The notes under the pieces: model-generated
Told to the model about the DNA's origin: nothing
Database searches by the model: none
Seen by the model: the letters and a program-made list of their open reading frames with translations, nothing else
Made by a program: the position numbers and the translations under genes
Source of the DNA: Streptosporangiaceae bacterium
GTDB lineage: Bacteria > Actinomycetota > Actinomycetes > Streptosporangiales > Streptosporangiaceae
Direction of reading: 5' to 3'
Assembly: GCA_030045295.1 (NCBI GenBank)
Contig: JASIGD010000335.1
Location: 1-6,155, forward strand
Length of the DNA: 6,155 nt
In this document: positions 1-5,130 of the stretch, piece by piece
Position numbering within the stretch: the stretch's first letter is position 1
How the letters are laid out: each line of letters starts with the position of its first letter

Positions 1-267
1 CGGCGCGCACAGCTGATGCAGCGCAGCGAACGCGAGCTCCATCTCCGACTGAACACCGGACACGCTGATGACGCGACAGTCAGCGGCGCGCTTCACCAGG
101 AACTCAAGGAGTGCCGTCTTGCCGACACCAGGCTCGCCATGCAGGACGAGAGCCCGGCTTTCGCCGCCCCGTACGGCGGCAAGGAACTCTTCAAGCACGC
201 CGCCTTCCGGTGCCCGGCCAACAAGCCGCCCGGCACCTCCAGTACTCGCAGACAACAGCGCCTGCAT
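1..267 (-). CDS. LuxR-family (LAL-type) ATP-binding transcriptional regulator, N-terminus only
   Basis: This is the first 89 codons of a minus-strand gene that continues past the left edge. The protein reads MQALLSAST, then GRLVGR, then the Walker A motif G44-EPGVGKT-T51. It goes on with a stretch (about residues 66-89) containing VSGVQSEMELAFAALHQLC, which is highly typical of the AAA/NB-ARC-like ATPase domain of large ATP-binding LuxR (LAL/MalT-like) regulators. Such proteins are usually 900-1000 residues, with a C-terminal LuxR helix-turn-helix that would lie outside this window. They sense a ligand or partner and activate nearby genes, often in secondary metabolism. The ATG at 265-267 is the first start after an in-frame TAG just upstream; only a weak AGG precedes it. 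It lies 110 bases downstream of the SnoaL-like gene on the same strand, so it may be co-transcribed or have its own promoter. The family call is firm; the target is unknown. Confidence 0.9.
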   Translation of the reverse strand, partial: MQALLSASTGGAGRLVGRAPEGGVLEEFLAAVRGGESRALVLHGEPGVGKTALLEFLVKRAADCRVISVSGVQSEMELAFAALHQLCAP

Positions 268-377
268 GGCCTAAAGCCTAATCTCAGCAATCGCCGGGTG
301 TGCCTGCCGCCGACGATCCGGTCACCCCCGTGTACCCACGTCTGTTGTCAGCAGAGCGTTGGCAACGGCCCAGCCAG
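268..377. other. Intergenic gap with a 12-bp direct repeat
   Basis: This 110-base gap separates the stop of the SnoaL-like gene from the start of the LAL regulator. ATCCGGTCACCC occurs at 316-327 and again at 380-391; the second copy contains the 3' end of the SnoaL-like gene including its stop. A TAGGCT box (minus strand) near the regulator start could be a -10, but no convincing -35 is visible. I see no terminator hairpin, so read-through from the upstream pair into the regulator is possible. Confidence 0.35.
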
Positions 378-782
378 CTATCCGGTCACCCAGAAGGCAT
401 CCAGCGCATCCTGGTCAGAGTAGTGTCCCCGCACTTCGGCGATGCGGCCGTGCTCCAGCCGCATGAGCTGGCAGCCCGTGATATCCAGGCGCCGCCCCTG
501 GTAGGAGGCCGTCGCATGCTGCACCGCCACGATGAACTCCTGCCCGGCCGCGACGTCAAGCAACTCGGCCCGGAAGGTGTGCCCAGACAGCGGCCCGAGT
601 TTGGCCAGGAAGTCGTCACGGATCGCGGGCCAGCCGTGGTGGTCACCGGCGATCGGGCTGTTGCCCGGCAGATGCCACACCGCGCCGGGGGCGAAGCAGG
701 ACTCCAGGGTGGCAGTATCCCGCGCGGCCAGCGCCTGGTAGAAACGCCGCACCGTCTCGACATCAGCGCTGGTGACCGTCAT
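378..782 (-). CDS. SnoaL-like / NTF2-like small protein
   Basis: This is a 134-residue protein starting MTVTSADVETVRRFYQALAA. It has the layout of the SnoaL-like (NTF2 superfamily) fold. An N-terminal helix holds RRFYQALAARD (12-22), then comes the family-typical segment V35-W36-H37-L-P-G-N-S-P-I-A-G-D47, a WPAIRDDFLAKL helix (51-62) and four late beta strands ending near residue 120. The length is normal for the family. Members include polyketide cyclases, ketosteroid isomerase relatives, limonene epoxide hydrolases and many unassigned proteins, so the substrate cannot be named. The start is set by GGAGG at 789-793 with a 6-base spacer. Its ATG overlaps the stop of the upstream Nudix gene in an ATGA, which implies translational coupling and a shared task. 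A longer in-frame start exists 37 codons upstream but lies wholly inside the Nudix gene and is Arg-rich, so I rejected it. Confidence 0.85.
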   Translation of the reverse strand: MTVTSADVETVRRFYQALAARDTATLESCFAPGAVWHLPGNSPIAGDHHGWPAIRDDFLAKLGPLSGHTFRAELLDVAAGQEFIVAVQHATASYQGRRLDITGCQLMRLEHGRIAEVRGHYSDQDALDAFWVTG

Positions 783-1387
783 GGCTGGCCTCCGATCCCG
801 GTGTCCCTGATAGCGTCCTCGCGCCAGTCGGCGAGTCCCGGCAGCCAGTGCGGAATACGGATGAGCGCGACCTCGGTCACGGCCCGGAACCACGATGAGA
901 ATCGATCATCCGCCAGCATCCGGCCCAGTTCCGCCGGGGTCGCCAGCGCAACCTCGGCCACCTCGTCCGGATCAGGATGGGGCGACGTAAGCAGGCGGCC
1001 GACGAAAACGTGGTTGATTACGCACTCGACCAGCCCGAACGCCGGGTCCCTGAGCCGGTAGATGGACGCGCCGACGTTGGTCAGGTGTTCCGGTATTACG
1101 TCGAGTTCTTCCGCCAGCCGCGCCGTCGCTGCCGCCTCCGGTGCTTCTCCTGGCCGCACGTGACCATCGCAACTGCTGGACCAGACGCCAGGGGAGTAAT
1201 ATTTGCAGGCGGCGCGGCGCTGCAGCAGCATGCGCCCATCCCCGTCAAATAGGAATACCGAGACCGCCTTGCGCGGTTTGAGAGAGAAGCCGTGGGCGAC
1301 CAGATTTCCTACTGCGCCCGTGCGGCGGTCGGCGCCGCTAATAAGTTCGTTCAGCTCCTCATCGGTGGGAATGCCATCATTAGGCAT
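779..1387 (-). CDS. Nudix protein related to type 1 isopentenyl-diphosphate isomerase, altered active site
   Basis: This is a 202-residue protein whose core aligns without gaps to E. coli Idi as I recall it, at a constant offset of +7. Shared features are L-F at 46-47, RR at 57-58, PGVW at 66-69, G75-H76, G80-E81, E94-L95 and V120-E121. A Nudix-like helix runs G75-x5-E81-x7-AR-L-A-EE-L. Metal ligands equivalent to Idi H25, H69, E87 and E114 are present (H32, H76, E94, E121), but H32 of Idi is R39 here. The catalytic pair C67/E116 is replaced by D74 and V123, with a Cys one residue early at C73. Isomerase activity by the known mechanism is therefore doubtful; it may be a Nudix hydrolase on a diphosphate substrate. 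ATG at 1385-1387 follows AGGAGG (1394-1399) by 6 bases. It is the first gene of a pair with the SnoaL-like gene. Confidence 0.85.
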   Translation of the reverse strand: MPNDGIPTDEELNELISGADRRTGAVGNLVAHGFSLKPRKAVSVFLFDGDGRMLLQRRAACKYYSPGVWSSSCDGHVRPGEAPEAAATARLAEELDVIPEHLTNVGASIYRLRDPAFGLVECVINHVFVGRLLTSPHPDPDEVAEVALATPAELGRMLADDRFSSWFRAVTEVALIRIPHWLPGLADWREDAIRDTGIGGQP

Positions 1388-1413
1388 GGCGATCCTCCTA
1401 GGTCTGTCGCGGA

Positions 1414-1419
1414 ATTATC
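1414..1419 (-). promoter_or_regulatory. Possible -10 box for the Nudix/SnoaL unit
   Basis: On the minus strand the hexamer GATAAT (5 of 6 to TATAAT) lies 26 bases upstream of the Nudix start codon, with the SD sequence between them. No good -35 is visible at 16-18 bases; the best there is GTCCCT. The position fits a promoter for the two-gene unit, but the call rests on one hexamer. Confidence 0.3.
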
Positions 1420-1469
1420 CCATTCCCTGAAAGAGTAGGGACCGCGCGTCGACAAACGTTATACGTCGA

Positions 1470-1652
1470 GTGAACGTCACTCCCATAGAACAGACCCGCG
1501 GGATTTCGTCACTAAAATTCTGCATTTCTGGTGGTTGCGCCGTGTGGGCTGAGGCGATTCACACTAGCAAGGAAGGAAAGCAATACAGGATAATTATCGT
1601 TGCCCCCTATGATTATCCTTTCTCATCACCTCGCGTTTATCCGACGGACGAC
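1470..1652 (+). pseudogene. AT-rich fragment resembling the N-terminal half of an E2/UBC-like fold, truncated
   Basis: From the GTG at 1470 the frame reads about 60 residues before homology ends. A glycine-rich strand (ISGGCAVWAEAIH, 19-31) is followed by YRIIIVAPYDYPFSSPRVYP (39-58). A beta strand, then an aromatic/Pro turn YPf-x2-PrV, then Y, is the central signature of ubiquitin-conjugating enzymes and bacterial E2-like proteins. The catalytic Cys, normally 30-40 residues further on, is absent because the sequence switches to a transposase remnant at about 1650. No Shine-Dalgarno is visible before the GTG; the frame is open back to a TGA at 1428, so the true N-terminus may be missing. G+C is 24 of 60 bases at 1561-1620, far below the flanks, which suggests foreign origin. 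I infer the E2 resemblance from one motif; other alpha/beta folds are possible. The frame runs on to 2087 only as low-complexity Arg/Pro/His. Confidence 0.4.
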
Positions 1653-2073
1653 CGGCTACCGCGAGCTCAAGACCTGCCTGCGCGCCCGGCACCCCGTCCT
1701 GCGCTCAGCCACCCCCGACGGCATCACCCAGGAAATCTGGGCCCTGCTCACCGCCCACCAGATCATCCAGGTCACCCGCGCCGGCACCGCCGCCCGCGCC
1801 CGCGCCGCCAGCCTGCCCCCAGACCCCGCCAGCTTCTCCTACACCGTCACCCTGCGCGCCATCACCCGCCAGATCACCCGCGGCACCCGCACCCGCCACC
1901 CCCAGCACACCGCCGCCACCGAAATCCTCGCCGGCCTGCTCCCAGCCCGCACCGCACGCAGCTACCCCCGCGGCCGCAAAAGCAGCAACGCCCGCCGCGC
2001 CGCCATCAAAACAACACCACCAGGCCCCATCACCTGCACCATCACCATCCGCCAGCCTCCACTAGACCCTTAA
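1651..2073 (+). pseudogene. 3' remnant of an IS4-family-like transposase
   Basis: About 140 codons end in TAA at 2071-2073. The frame opens at the junction and carries the C-terminal pattern of actinobacterial IS4-type DDE transposases: TGYRELKT (the Y-REL-K region holding the last catalytic Glu), then PVLRSATPDGITQEIWALL, then a helix, then DPASFSYTVTLRAI, and a basic tail (RGRKSSNARRAA). The first two catalytic Asp residues and the N-terminal half, roughly two thirds of a normal transposase, are absent, so it cannot be active. No start codon or RBS serves it. The plus strand is unusually C-rich and G-poor here (36 C and 10 G at 1861-1920), unlike the neighbours. I could not identify the terminal inverted repeat to the right of the stop. 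IS4-like assignment is moderately sure; exact family name is not. Confidence 0.65.
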
Positions 2074-2267
2074 GTACCCGGCATTGATCAAGTGCCCGGT
2101 CGGCCGCGCGCGGGCCGGAGCGACCTTCGCCGACGGCAAGCTCCTCGGGCGCCCCGGCCAGGACCCCCAGCCCGAGGCGGCCTGAAGATCCCGCCACCGG
2201 GCGATGACCTCGTGACCCGGGGCCGTCTATCCGGTCGCCGGCACGAAGCAACCGAGTTGGAGGACCC
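2074..2267. other. Gap after transposase remnant, no assignable gene
   Basis: On the plus strand a short open stretch from 2087 reads IKCPVGRARAGATFADGKLL and then nine further residues or so before a TGA at 2183-2185. It has protein-like composition but no start codon or known motif, so it may be the tail of a lost gene. The final bases hold GGAGG at 2259-2263, which is the ribosome binding site of the following reductase remnant. I see no IS end or hairpin here that I can defend. Confidence 0.25.
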
Positions 2268-2572
2268 GTGCGGAAGCTGTTCTCGTTCATGATCACCAGC
2301 GCCGGCGGTTACCACGCCGACCCGGGCCATGCCCTGACTGGCAGACCCTCGATGAGGGATTCGGCCAGTTCGCGGTGGCGGAGCTTCGCGGGGCCGACAC
2401 GGTGGTGTTCGGCCGGGTGACCGACGAGCTCATGGCCGCTTTCTGGCCGGCGCCGGGCGGCGAGCAATCCGGCCCGGGTGTCGCGGAGGCGATGAACACC
2501 ATCCGCAAGATCGTCATCTCGCGGACGCTGGCGCAGGTCACCTGGCCCGGCACGCAGATCATCAGCGGCTGA
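2268..2572 (+). pseudogene. RibD-C / dihydrofolate-reductase-like gene, frameshifted and truncated
   Basis: GTG at 2268-2270 follows GGAGG (2259-2263). The first frame reads VRKLFSFMITSAGGYHADPG, the usual opening of the small dihydrofolate reductase (RibD C-terminal domain) family. At about 2336 the family pattern moves to another frame: DWQTLDEGFGQFAVAELRGA, then DTVVFGRVT, ELMAAFWP, MNTIRKIVISRTL and TWPGTQIISG. Restoring a single G at 2336 (CTGGACTGG) joins the two as HALDWQTLDE, so a one-base deletion explains the break. A TGA at 2570-2572 then ends the frame right after IISG, about half way through a normal family member of some 180-190 residues; the C-terminal half is missing and TetR sequence of the opposite strand starts there. 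Intact members bind NADPH and reduce uncharacterised substrates. This copy should be inactive. Confidence 0.75.
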
Positions 2573-2775
2573 CGGGGGCGCCGAGCGCGCTGAGTGCGGC
2601 CGCGGTGATGATCTCGACATAGCGGTCGGGCGGGAGCTGGGCGTCGTTGACCAGGTCGTCCCAGACGTGGAACGAGGTCAGTTCCCACAGCAGGACGGCC
2701 GCCTCGGTGGCGGTCCAGGTCGGGTCGAGCCGCCTTTCGGCGCGCAGCTGCTCGCTCATGGCGACGGCGCGCATG
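2562..2775 (-). pseudogene. TetR-family regulator, C-terminal fragment
   Basis: The minus-strand frame reads AMRAVAMSEQLRAERRLDPT, then TATEAAVLLWELTSFHVWDDLV, then PPDRYVEIITAAALSALGA, and stops at 2562-2564. The block A-x3-LLWELTS, followed by the V/W-x2-LV and the PDRY helix, is typical of the ligand-binding half of TetR repressors, close to the C-terminus. The N-terminal helix-turn-helix and most of the regulatory domain are absent. Upstream, the frame runs into a near-perfect hairpin at 2773-2811, where homology seems to end. No Shine-Dalgarno was found for the internal ATG codons. The 3' end overlaps the cut 3' end of the reductase remnant by 11 bases, so one rearrangement probably destroyed both genes. 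It should not bind DNA. Confidence 0.6.
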
Positions 2776-2811
2776 GCCTCGATCCCTTGGAGCCCAAGGG
2801 GTCGAGGCCAT
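2773..2811. repeat. 18-bp inverted repeat, strong hairpin
   Basis: ATGGCCTCGATCCCTTGG (2773-2790) and CCAAGGGGTCGAGGCCAT (2794-2811) are reverse complements at 17 of 18 positions (one G-T wobble) around a 3-base AGC loop. No T-run follows on either strand. It lies about 60 bases downstream of the YVGG repeat gene and could be an actinobacterial I-shaped terminator for it. Alternatively, one arm is an inverted copy of TetR coding sequence made during rearrangement. Confidence 0.7.
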
Positions 2812-2870
2812 CCTGTCGGCCGCACCGCCTATGATCCCGGACCGACACGCGGGTTTTCAGATCGAAGTAG

Positions 2871-3113
2871 CTAGCTGGCGAGCACGTAGCGGGGGCTCCG
2901 AGCGCCGCTAGCGGCGGCCTGGCAGGAAACCCAGCCGACCATGCCGCCCGCATACAGGCGAGGCTCGGGCTCGTAAATCCGACCGACGCTGCCGCCGACA
3001 AAGCGGCAGCGCCCGGTGTTCTTGTAGACCCAGCCCGCCATTCCACCGACATAGCGGGACGGCTCGCCGTTGTGAATCCAGCCAGCCAGGCCGCCGACAT
3101 AGGTCATTTCCAT
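2871..3113 (-). CDS. Small tandem-repeat protein with four YVGG-x2-GW units
   Basis: This is an 80-residue protein starting MEMTYVGGLAGWIH. Four units of 16-17 residues begin at Y5, Y21, F38 and Y54, with consensus (Y/F)(V/A)GGx(A/V)G(W/R)(I/V), each followed by a short polar/Pro/Gly turn; a partial fifth YV is at 76-77. It has no signal peptide, membrane helix or catalytic motif. The periodic aromatic-Gly-Gly then Gly-Trp pattern suggests repeated beta hairpins, similar in spirit to small four-bladed beta proteins such as the '4-fold beta-flower' type; that is inference. Cys36 and Cys64 are the only cysteines. The start is chosen by AAAGGA (3120-3125) six bases upstream of ATG 3111-3113. Frames upstream of it are Arg/Pro-rich and lack the motif. 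Downstream lie a strong hairpin and a dead TetR gene. The function is not recognised. Confidence 0.6.
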   Translation of the reverse strand: MEMTYVGGLAGWIHNGEPSRYVGGMAGWVYKNTGRCRFVGGSVGRIYEPEPRLYAGGMVGWVSCQAAASGARSPRYVLAS

Positions 3114-3375
3114 TTTCGTTCCTTTCATGGGATCGGGTTTTGCCAGTGGCGGATTCACCTCGATGGGTCGGGGGCATTGAGACCGGCGGCCGTCTTCCTG
3201 CTGGTGAGTAGCATGTGCACTCCGTAAGGTTCCTGCTGCACGACTTGCGTGGCAGGGCGTGAATTGCGCTGACATCTGGAGTCAAGCAGGGCCCGTTCGA
3301 TGCGATGTCGACGTTAGATAAACGACTGTCCAGCTCAGGGCCGTCAGGCACGGGGGAACGCCGTGACCGCTACCC
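3114..3375. other. Upstream region of the YVGG repeat gene, no gene seen
   Basis: Open frames here are Arg/Pro-rich without recognisable motifs on either strand. TTCCTGCTG occurs twice (3194 and about 3230). A TTGACT hexamer on the minus strand (near 3290) has no matching -10 at 16-18 bases, so I do not call a promoter, although the promoter of the repeat gene is expected in this stretch. Confidence 0.3.
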
Positions 3376-3609
3376 CTAATCGTGTGCAGCACCGGCGGCT
3401 GGACCCGGGGGTGAAGCCGCCGCGGCGGCGTTCCGCGTCGGCGGGGCCTGGCCGGCACCGGCCTCTCGCCGGTCCCTCATCGTGTCGATCGCGTCCTGAA
3501 TGGCCTGGCTTGGCACGTCGGCATCTGCTCTGGCATGGGCTGCCCGTCTGATTTGGCGTGGATGGCGCTTCGGCGGCCGAGCCAGCCAGTACGGCGCGAT
3601 ATGGGCCAT
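3376..3609 (-). CDS. Doubtful small basic protein of unknown function
   Basis: This is a 77-residue open frame from ATG 3607-3609, starting MAHIAPYWLARPPKRHPRQI (an in-frame ATG 11 codons upstream also exists). The first half is basic and helical in look (RQIRRAAHARADADVPSQAI, then a charged helix with DTMRDRR); the last 25 residues are Ala/Pro/Gly low complexity. Third positions are mostly G or C, as for real genes here, but that also holds for chance frames in such DNA. There is only a weak, distant purine stretch upstream, and the 5' end overlaps the start of the opposite-strand fusion frame. I recognise no family. It is listed because no better gene explains this stretch. Confidence 0.3.
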   Translation of the reverse strand: MAHIAPYWLARPPKRHPRQIRRAAHARADADVPSQAIQDAIDTMRDRREAGAGQAPPTRNAAAAASPPGPAAGAAHD

Positions 3610-4626
3610 CCGTTCGCGGATACGCCGCCTGCCTGGCTTCACGACCAGTTCCCGCTCCTTACGGAGCCTCTGATGCGGGCATCAAGCGCGATGGGCCCGG
3701 TGAACCGCGAGCTCGGGCCCCGCCTGAAGGCAGCCATCGCAGCCAGCGCCGAGCTAAAAGAGCGCGACGCCCTCAAGAGCGCGGGCCTGGCAGCAGCAAT
3801 GACCAGTGCTCTGAAGGCACGGGGCGTGCCAGACCCGATCGCGCACCTTGCAGGCGAGATGGGCGTCCTGGCGTTCAAACGGGGCTACTCCGAATGGCTG
3901 CAGGCCGACCACGACACCGCAGGCGGACTGGCTCGCCGACCCGATCCGATGCTGGAGGTCCGGCTGTTCGCCAACGCCCGGTTCTCCGCGGCCGCCGCCG
4001 CGATAGCGCTGGCCTTCTTCGAGCTGTTCGGGTTCATCTTCTTGATCACCCAGTACTTCCAGCTGGTGCGCGGCTGGGACCCGCTCAGGGCAGGCGTGGC
4101 GACGCTCCCGTTCGCGCTAGTCACCGGCGCCATGTCGCCGGTGGCGATCGCGGTCATGAAACGGGCCGGGACCAAGCTCGTCGTCGCGTCCGGGCTGCTG
4201 ATCATGAGCGGCGGGTTCGCCCTGGCCGCCACCCTCAGCCCCGCCTCGCCGTACTGGGGGCCGGTGATCGCCTCGATGACGCTGATGGCCGCCGGCCTGG
4301 CCCTGATCACCAGCCCGGCCACCGACGCCATCAGCGGCGCGCTCCCGCCCGCCAAGGCCGGAGCCGGATCAGCGGTGGACGACTTCACCCGTGAGCTCGG
4401 CGGGGCACTGGGCGTCGCGGTGATCGGCTCGGTAACGGCCGCCACCGCGACGGCGGCCGGCGCCCTCGGCGCGCTCCTGTTCCTGCCGGCCCGCGCCAGC
4501 CAGCCAGACCCCGGCCGGGAACTTACCCAAGTGCGCGGCCGGGACACGACACAGGCCGGGACTACGGCCAGCGACACACCACTCGCGACAGAGGCGCAAC
4601 CCCGGCCCAGAACTGGTGCAAGCTGA
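3535..4626 (+). pseudogene. In-frame fusion of a TetR C-terminal domain to the C-terminal half of a DHA2 MFS exporter
   Basis: The open frame is 363 codons. Residues about 40-126 look like the ligand-binding tail of a TetR repressor (LKERDALKSAGLAAAM, ALKARGVPDPIAHLAGEMG, then W121), with no helix-turn-helix before it. From about 134 it becomes the second half of an EmrB/QacA-like (DHA2) proton-driven drug exporter: PDPMLEVRLFANARFS, then membrane segments near 153-176, 184-206, 214-234 and 241-263, and the conserved SAVDDFTRELGGALGVAVIG (279-298). After that the usual loop of some 50-60 residues is missing, and the last helix follows directly (TATAAGALGALLFLPAR). The tail 321-363 is polar. 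Thus the first half of the transporter is absent, as is the usual boundary between regulator and pump genes. No Shine-Dalgarno supports starts at 3535, 3562 or 3601. I take it as a deletion-made relic; expression as a chimera cannot be excluded. Confidence 0.65.
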
Positions 4627-4897
4627 CGAATTCGTCCCGCCGGAACGCCTCGCCCTGGCGCGAGCGATGTACCTAGTTTGCGCCGGCGGCACGTGCGCGT
4701 CAGCGGCCAGATCATCGCGGCCGCGACCAGGCCACAGGAAAACCTCCGCACGGCGCTCGCCGCAGACACAGATCAACCGCTTCTGCGCAGGCATCGCGAT
4801 CACGGTGGACTACCGCCAAAGCGCGCCGAACGGCTAGCTGCACCGATGACATGGATTATCACACCGGGGCACTCACGAGGCTGGGATTATCTCGCGC

Positions 4898-4921
4898 ACC
4901 GGTCCACGAACCGGTCCACGG
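4898..4921. repeat. Tandem 12-bp repeat
   Basis: ACCGGTCCACGA and ACCGGTCCACGG lie head to tail (11 of 12 identical). Each unit contains the palindrome ACCGGT. It may be an operator-like site or simply a duplication; nothing in the surroundings decides it. Confidence 0.5.
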
Positions 4922-5058
4922 CCGAGGCGCGCCCATATCTCCTCGTCCGGCTGGCGAACCCGCGAGTCCTCCCAGGTGAGTTCTCCCGCGGCATCGGCGA
5001 TGAAAGCCCGTCAGAGATAACCGAATCCTTACGGTCGCGGCTACCGCGAGCGAACCCC

Positions 5059-5086
5059 TGAACCGGGTCGCCGTCCCGCCCGTATC
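5059..5086 (+). promoter_or_regulatory. Possible ECF-sigma-type promoter for the lipoprotein gene
   Basis: TGAACC (5059-5064), a 16-base spacer and CGTATC (5081-5086) resemble the GAAC / CGT pattern of ECF sigma factor promoters and lie 45 bases before the lipoprotein ATG. GAAC and CGT are frequent by chance in such GC-rich DNA, so this is tentative. Confidence 0.25.
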
Positions 5087-5130
5087 GTCCGTGTAGCAGT
5101 CAGGACACGGACACGGAAAGGAGATACCTC

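Larger units (their letters stand above)
4627..5130. other. About 500 bases without a convincing gene
   Basis: Plus-strand frames here (for example from GTG 4616 or TTG 4678) are Arg-rich and match nothing I know. On the minus strand, 4873-5010 is open for 45 codons between two stops and reads protein-like (AFIADAAGELTWEDSRVRQ, then PDEEIWARL) but has no start codon, so it may be a gene remnant. It includes the tandem 12-mer at 4898-4921, read as RGPV twice. GGATTATC occurs at 4852 and again about 31 bases later. The right end carries the leader of the lipoprotein gene. Confidence 0.3.

Noticed and set aside
300..1061. Long plus-strand frame opposite the SnoaL and Nudix genes
   Set aside because: It is Arg/Pro/Ser-rich with no family motif, and the minus strand carries two well-supported, SD-led genes here.
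1705..1908. Gly/Ala-rich minus-strand frame
   Set aside because: It is a low-complexity mirror of the C-rich transposase relic.
1653..2087. Continuation of the E2-like frame as an Arg/Pro/His-rich protein tail
   Set aside because: It is the out-of-frame reading of the transposase relic; the real pattern lies in the other frame.
2871..3113. YVGG repeat protein as a RiPP multi-core precursor
   Set aside because: No leader-like region, modifying enzyme, protease or transporter is adjacent, so it is kept only as a minor alternative.
2908..3351. Longer alternative minus-strand frame over the YVGG repeat gene
   Set aside because: It has no repeats or motif; its composition is Arg/Pro-rich, and no SD supports it.
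3885..4769. 294-codon minus-strand frame opposite the MFS half
   Set aside because: Its Ala/Ser/Pro composition follows from the antisense of membrane-protein codons; the plus strand has clear family motifs.
4980..5010. FIADAAGELT on the minus strand resembling the FVADASHELR H-box of histidine kinases
   Set aside because: The phosphorylated His is Gly, and nothing after it fits a kinase; likely a chance resemblance.
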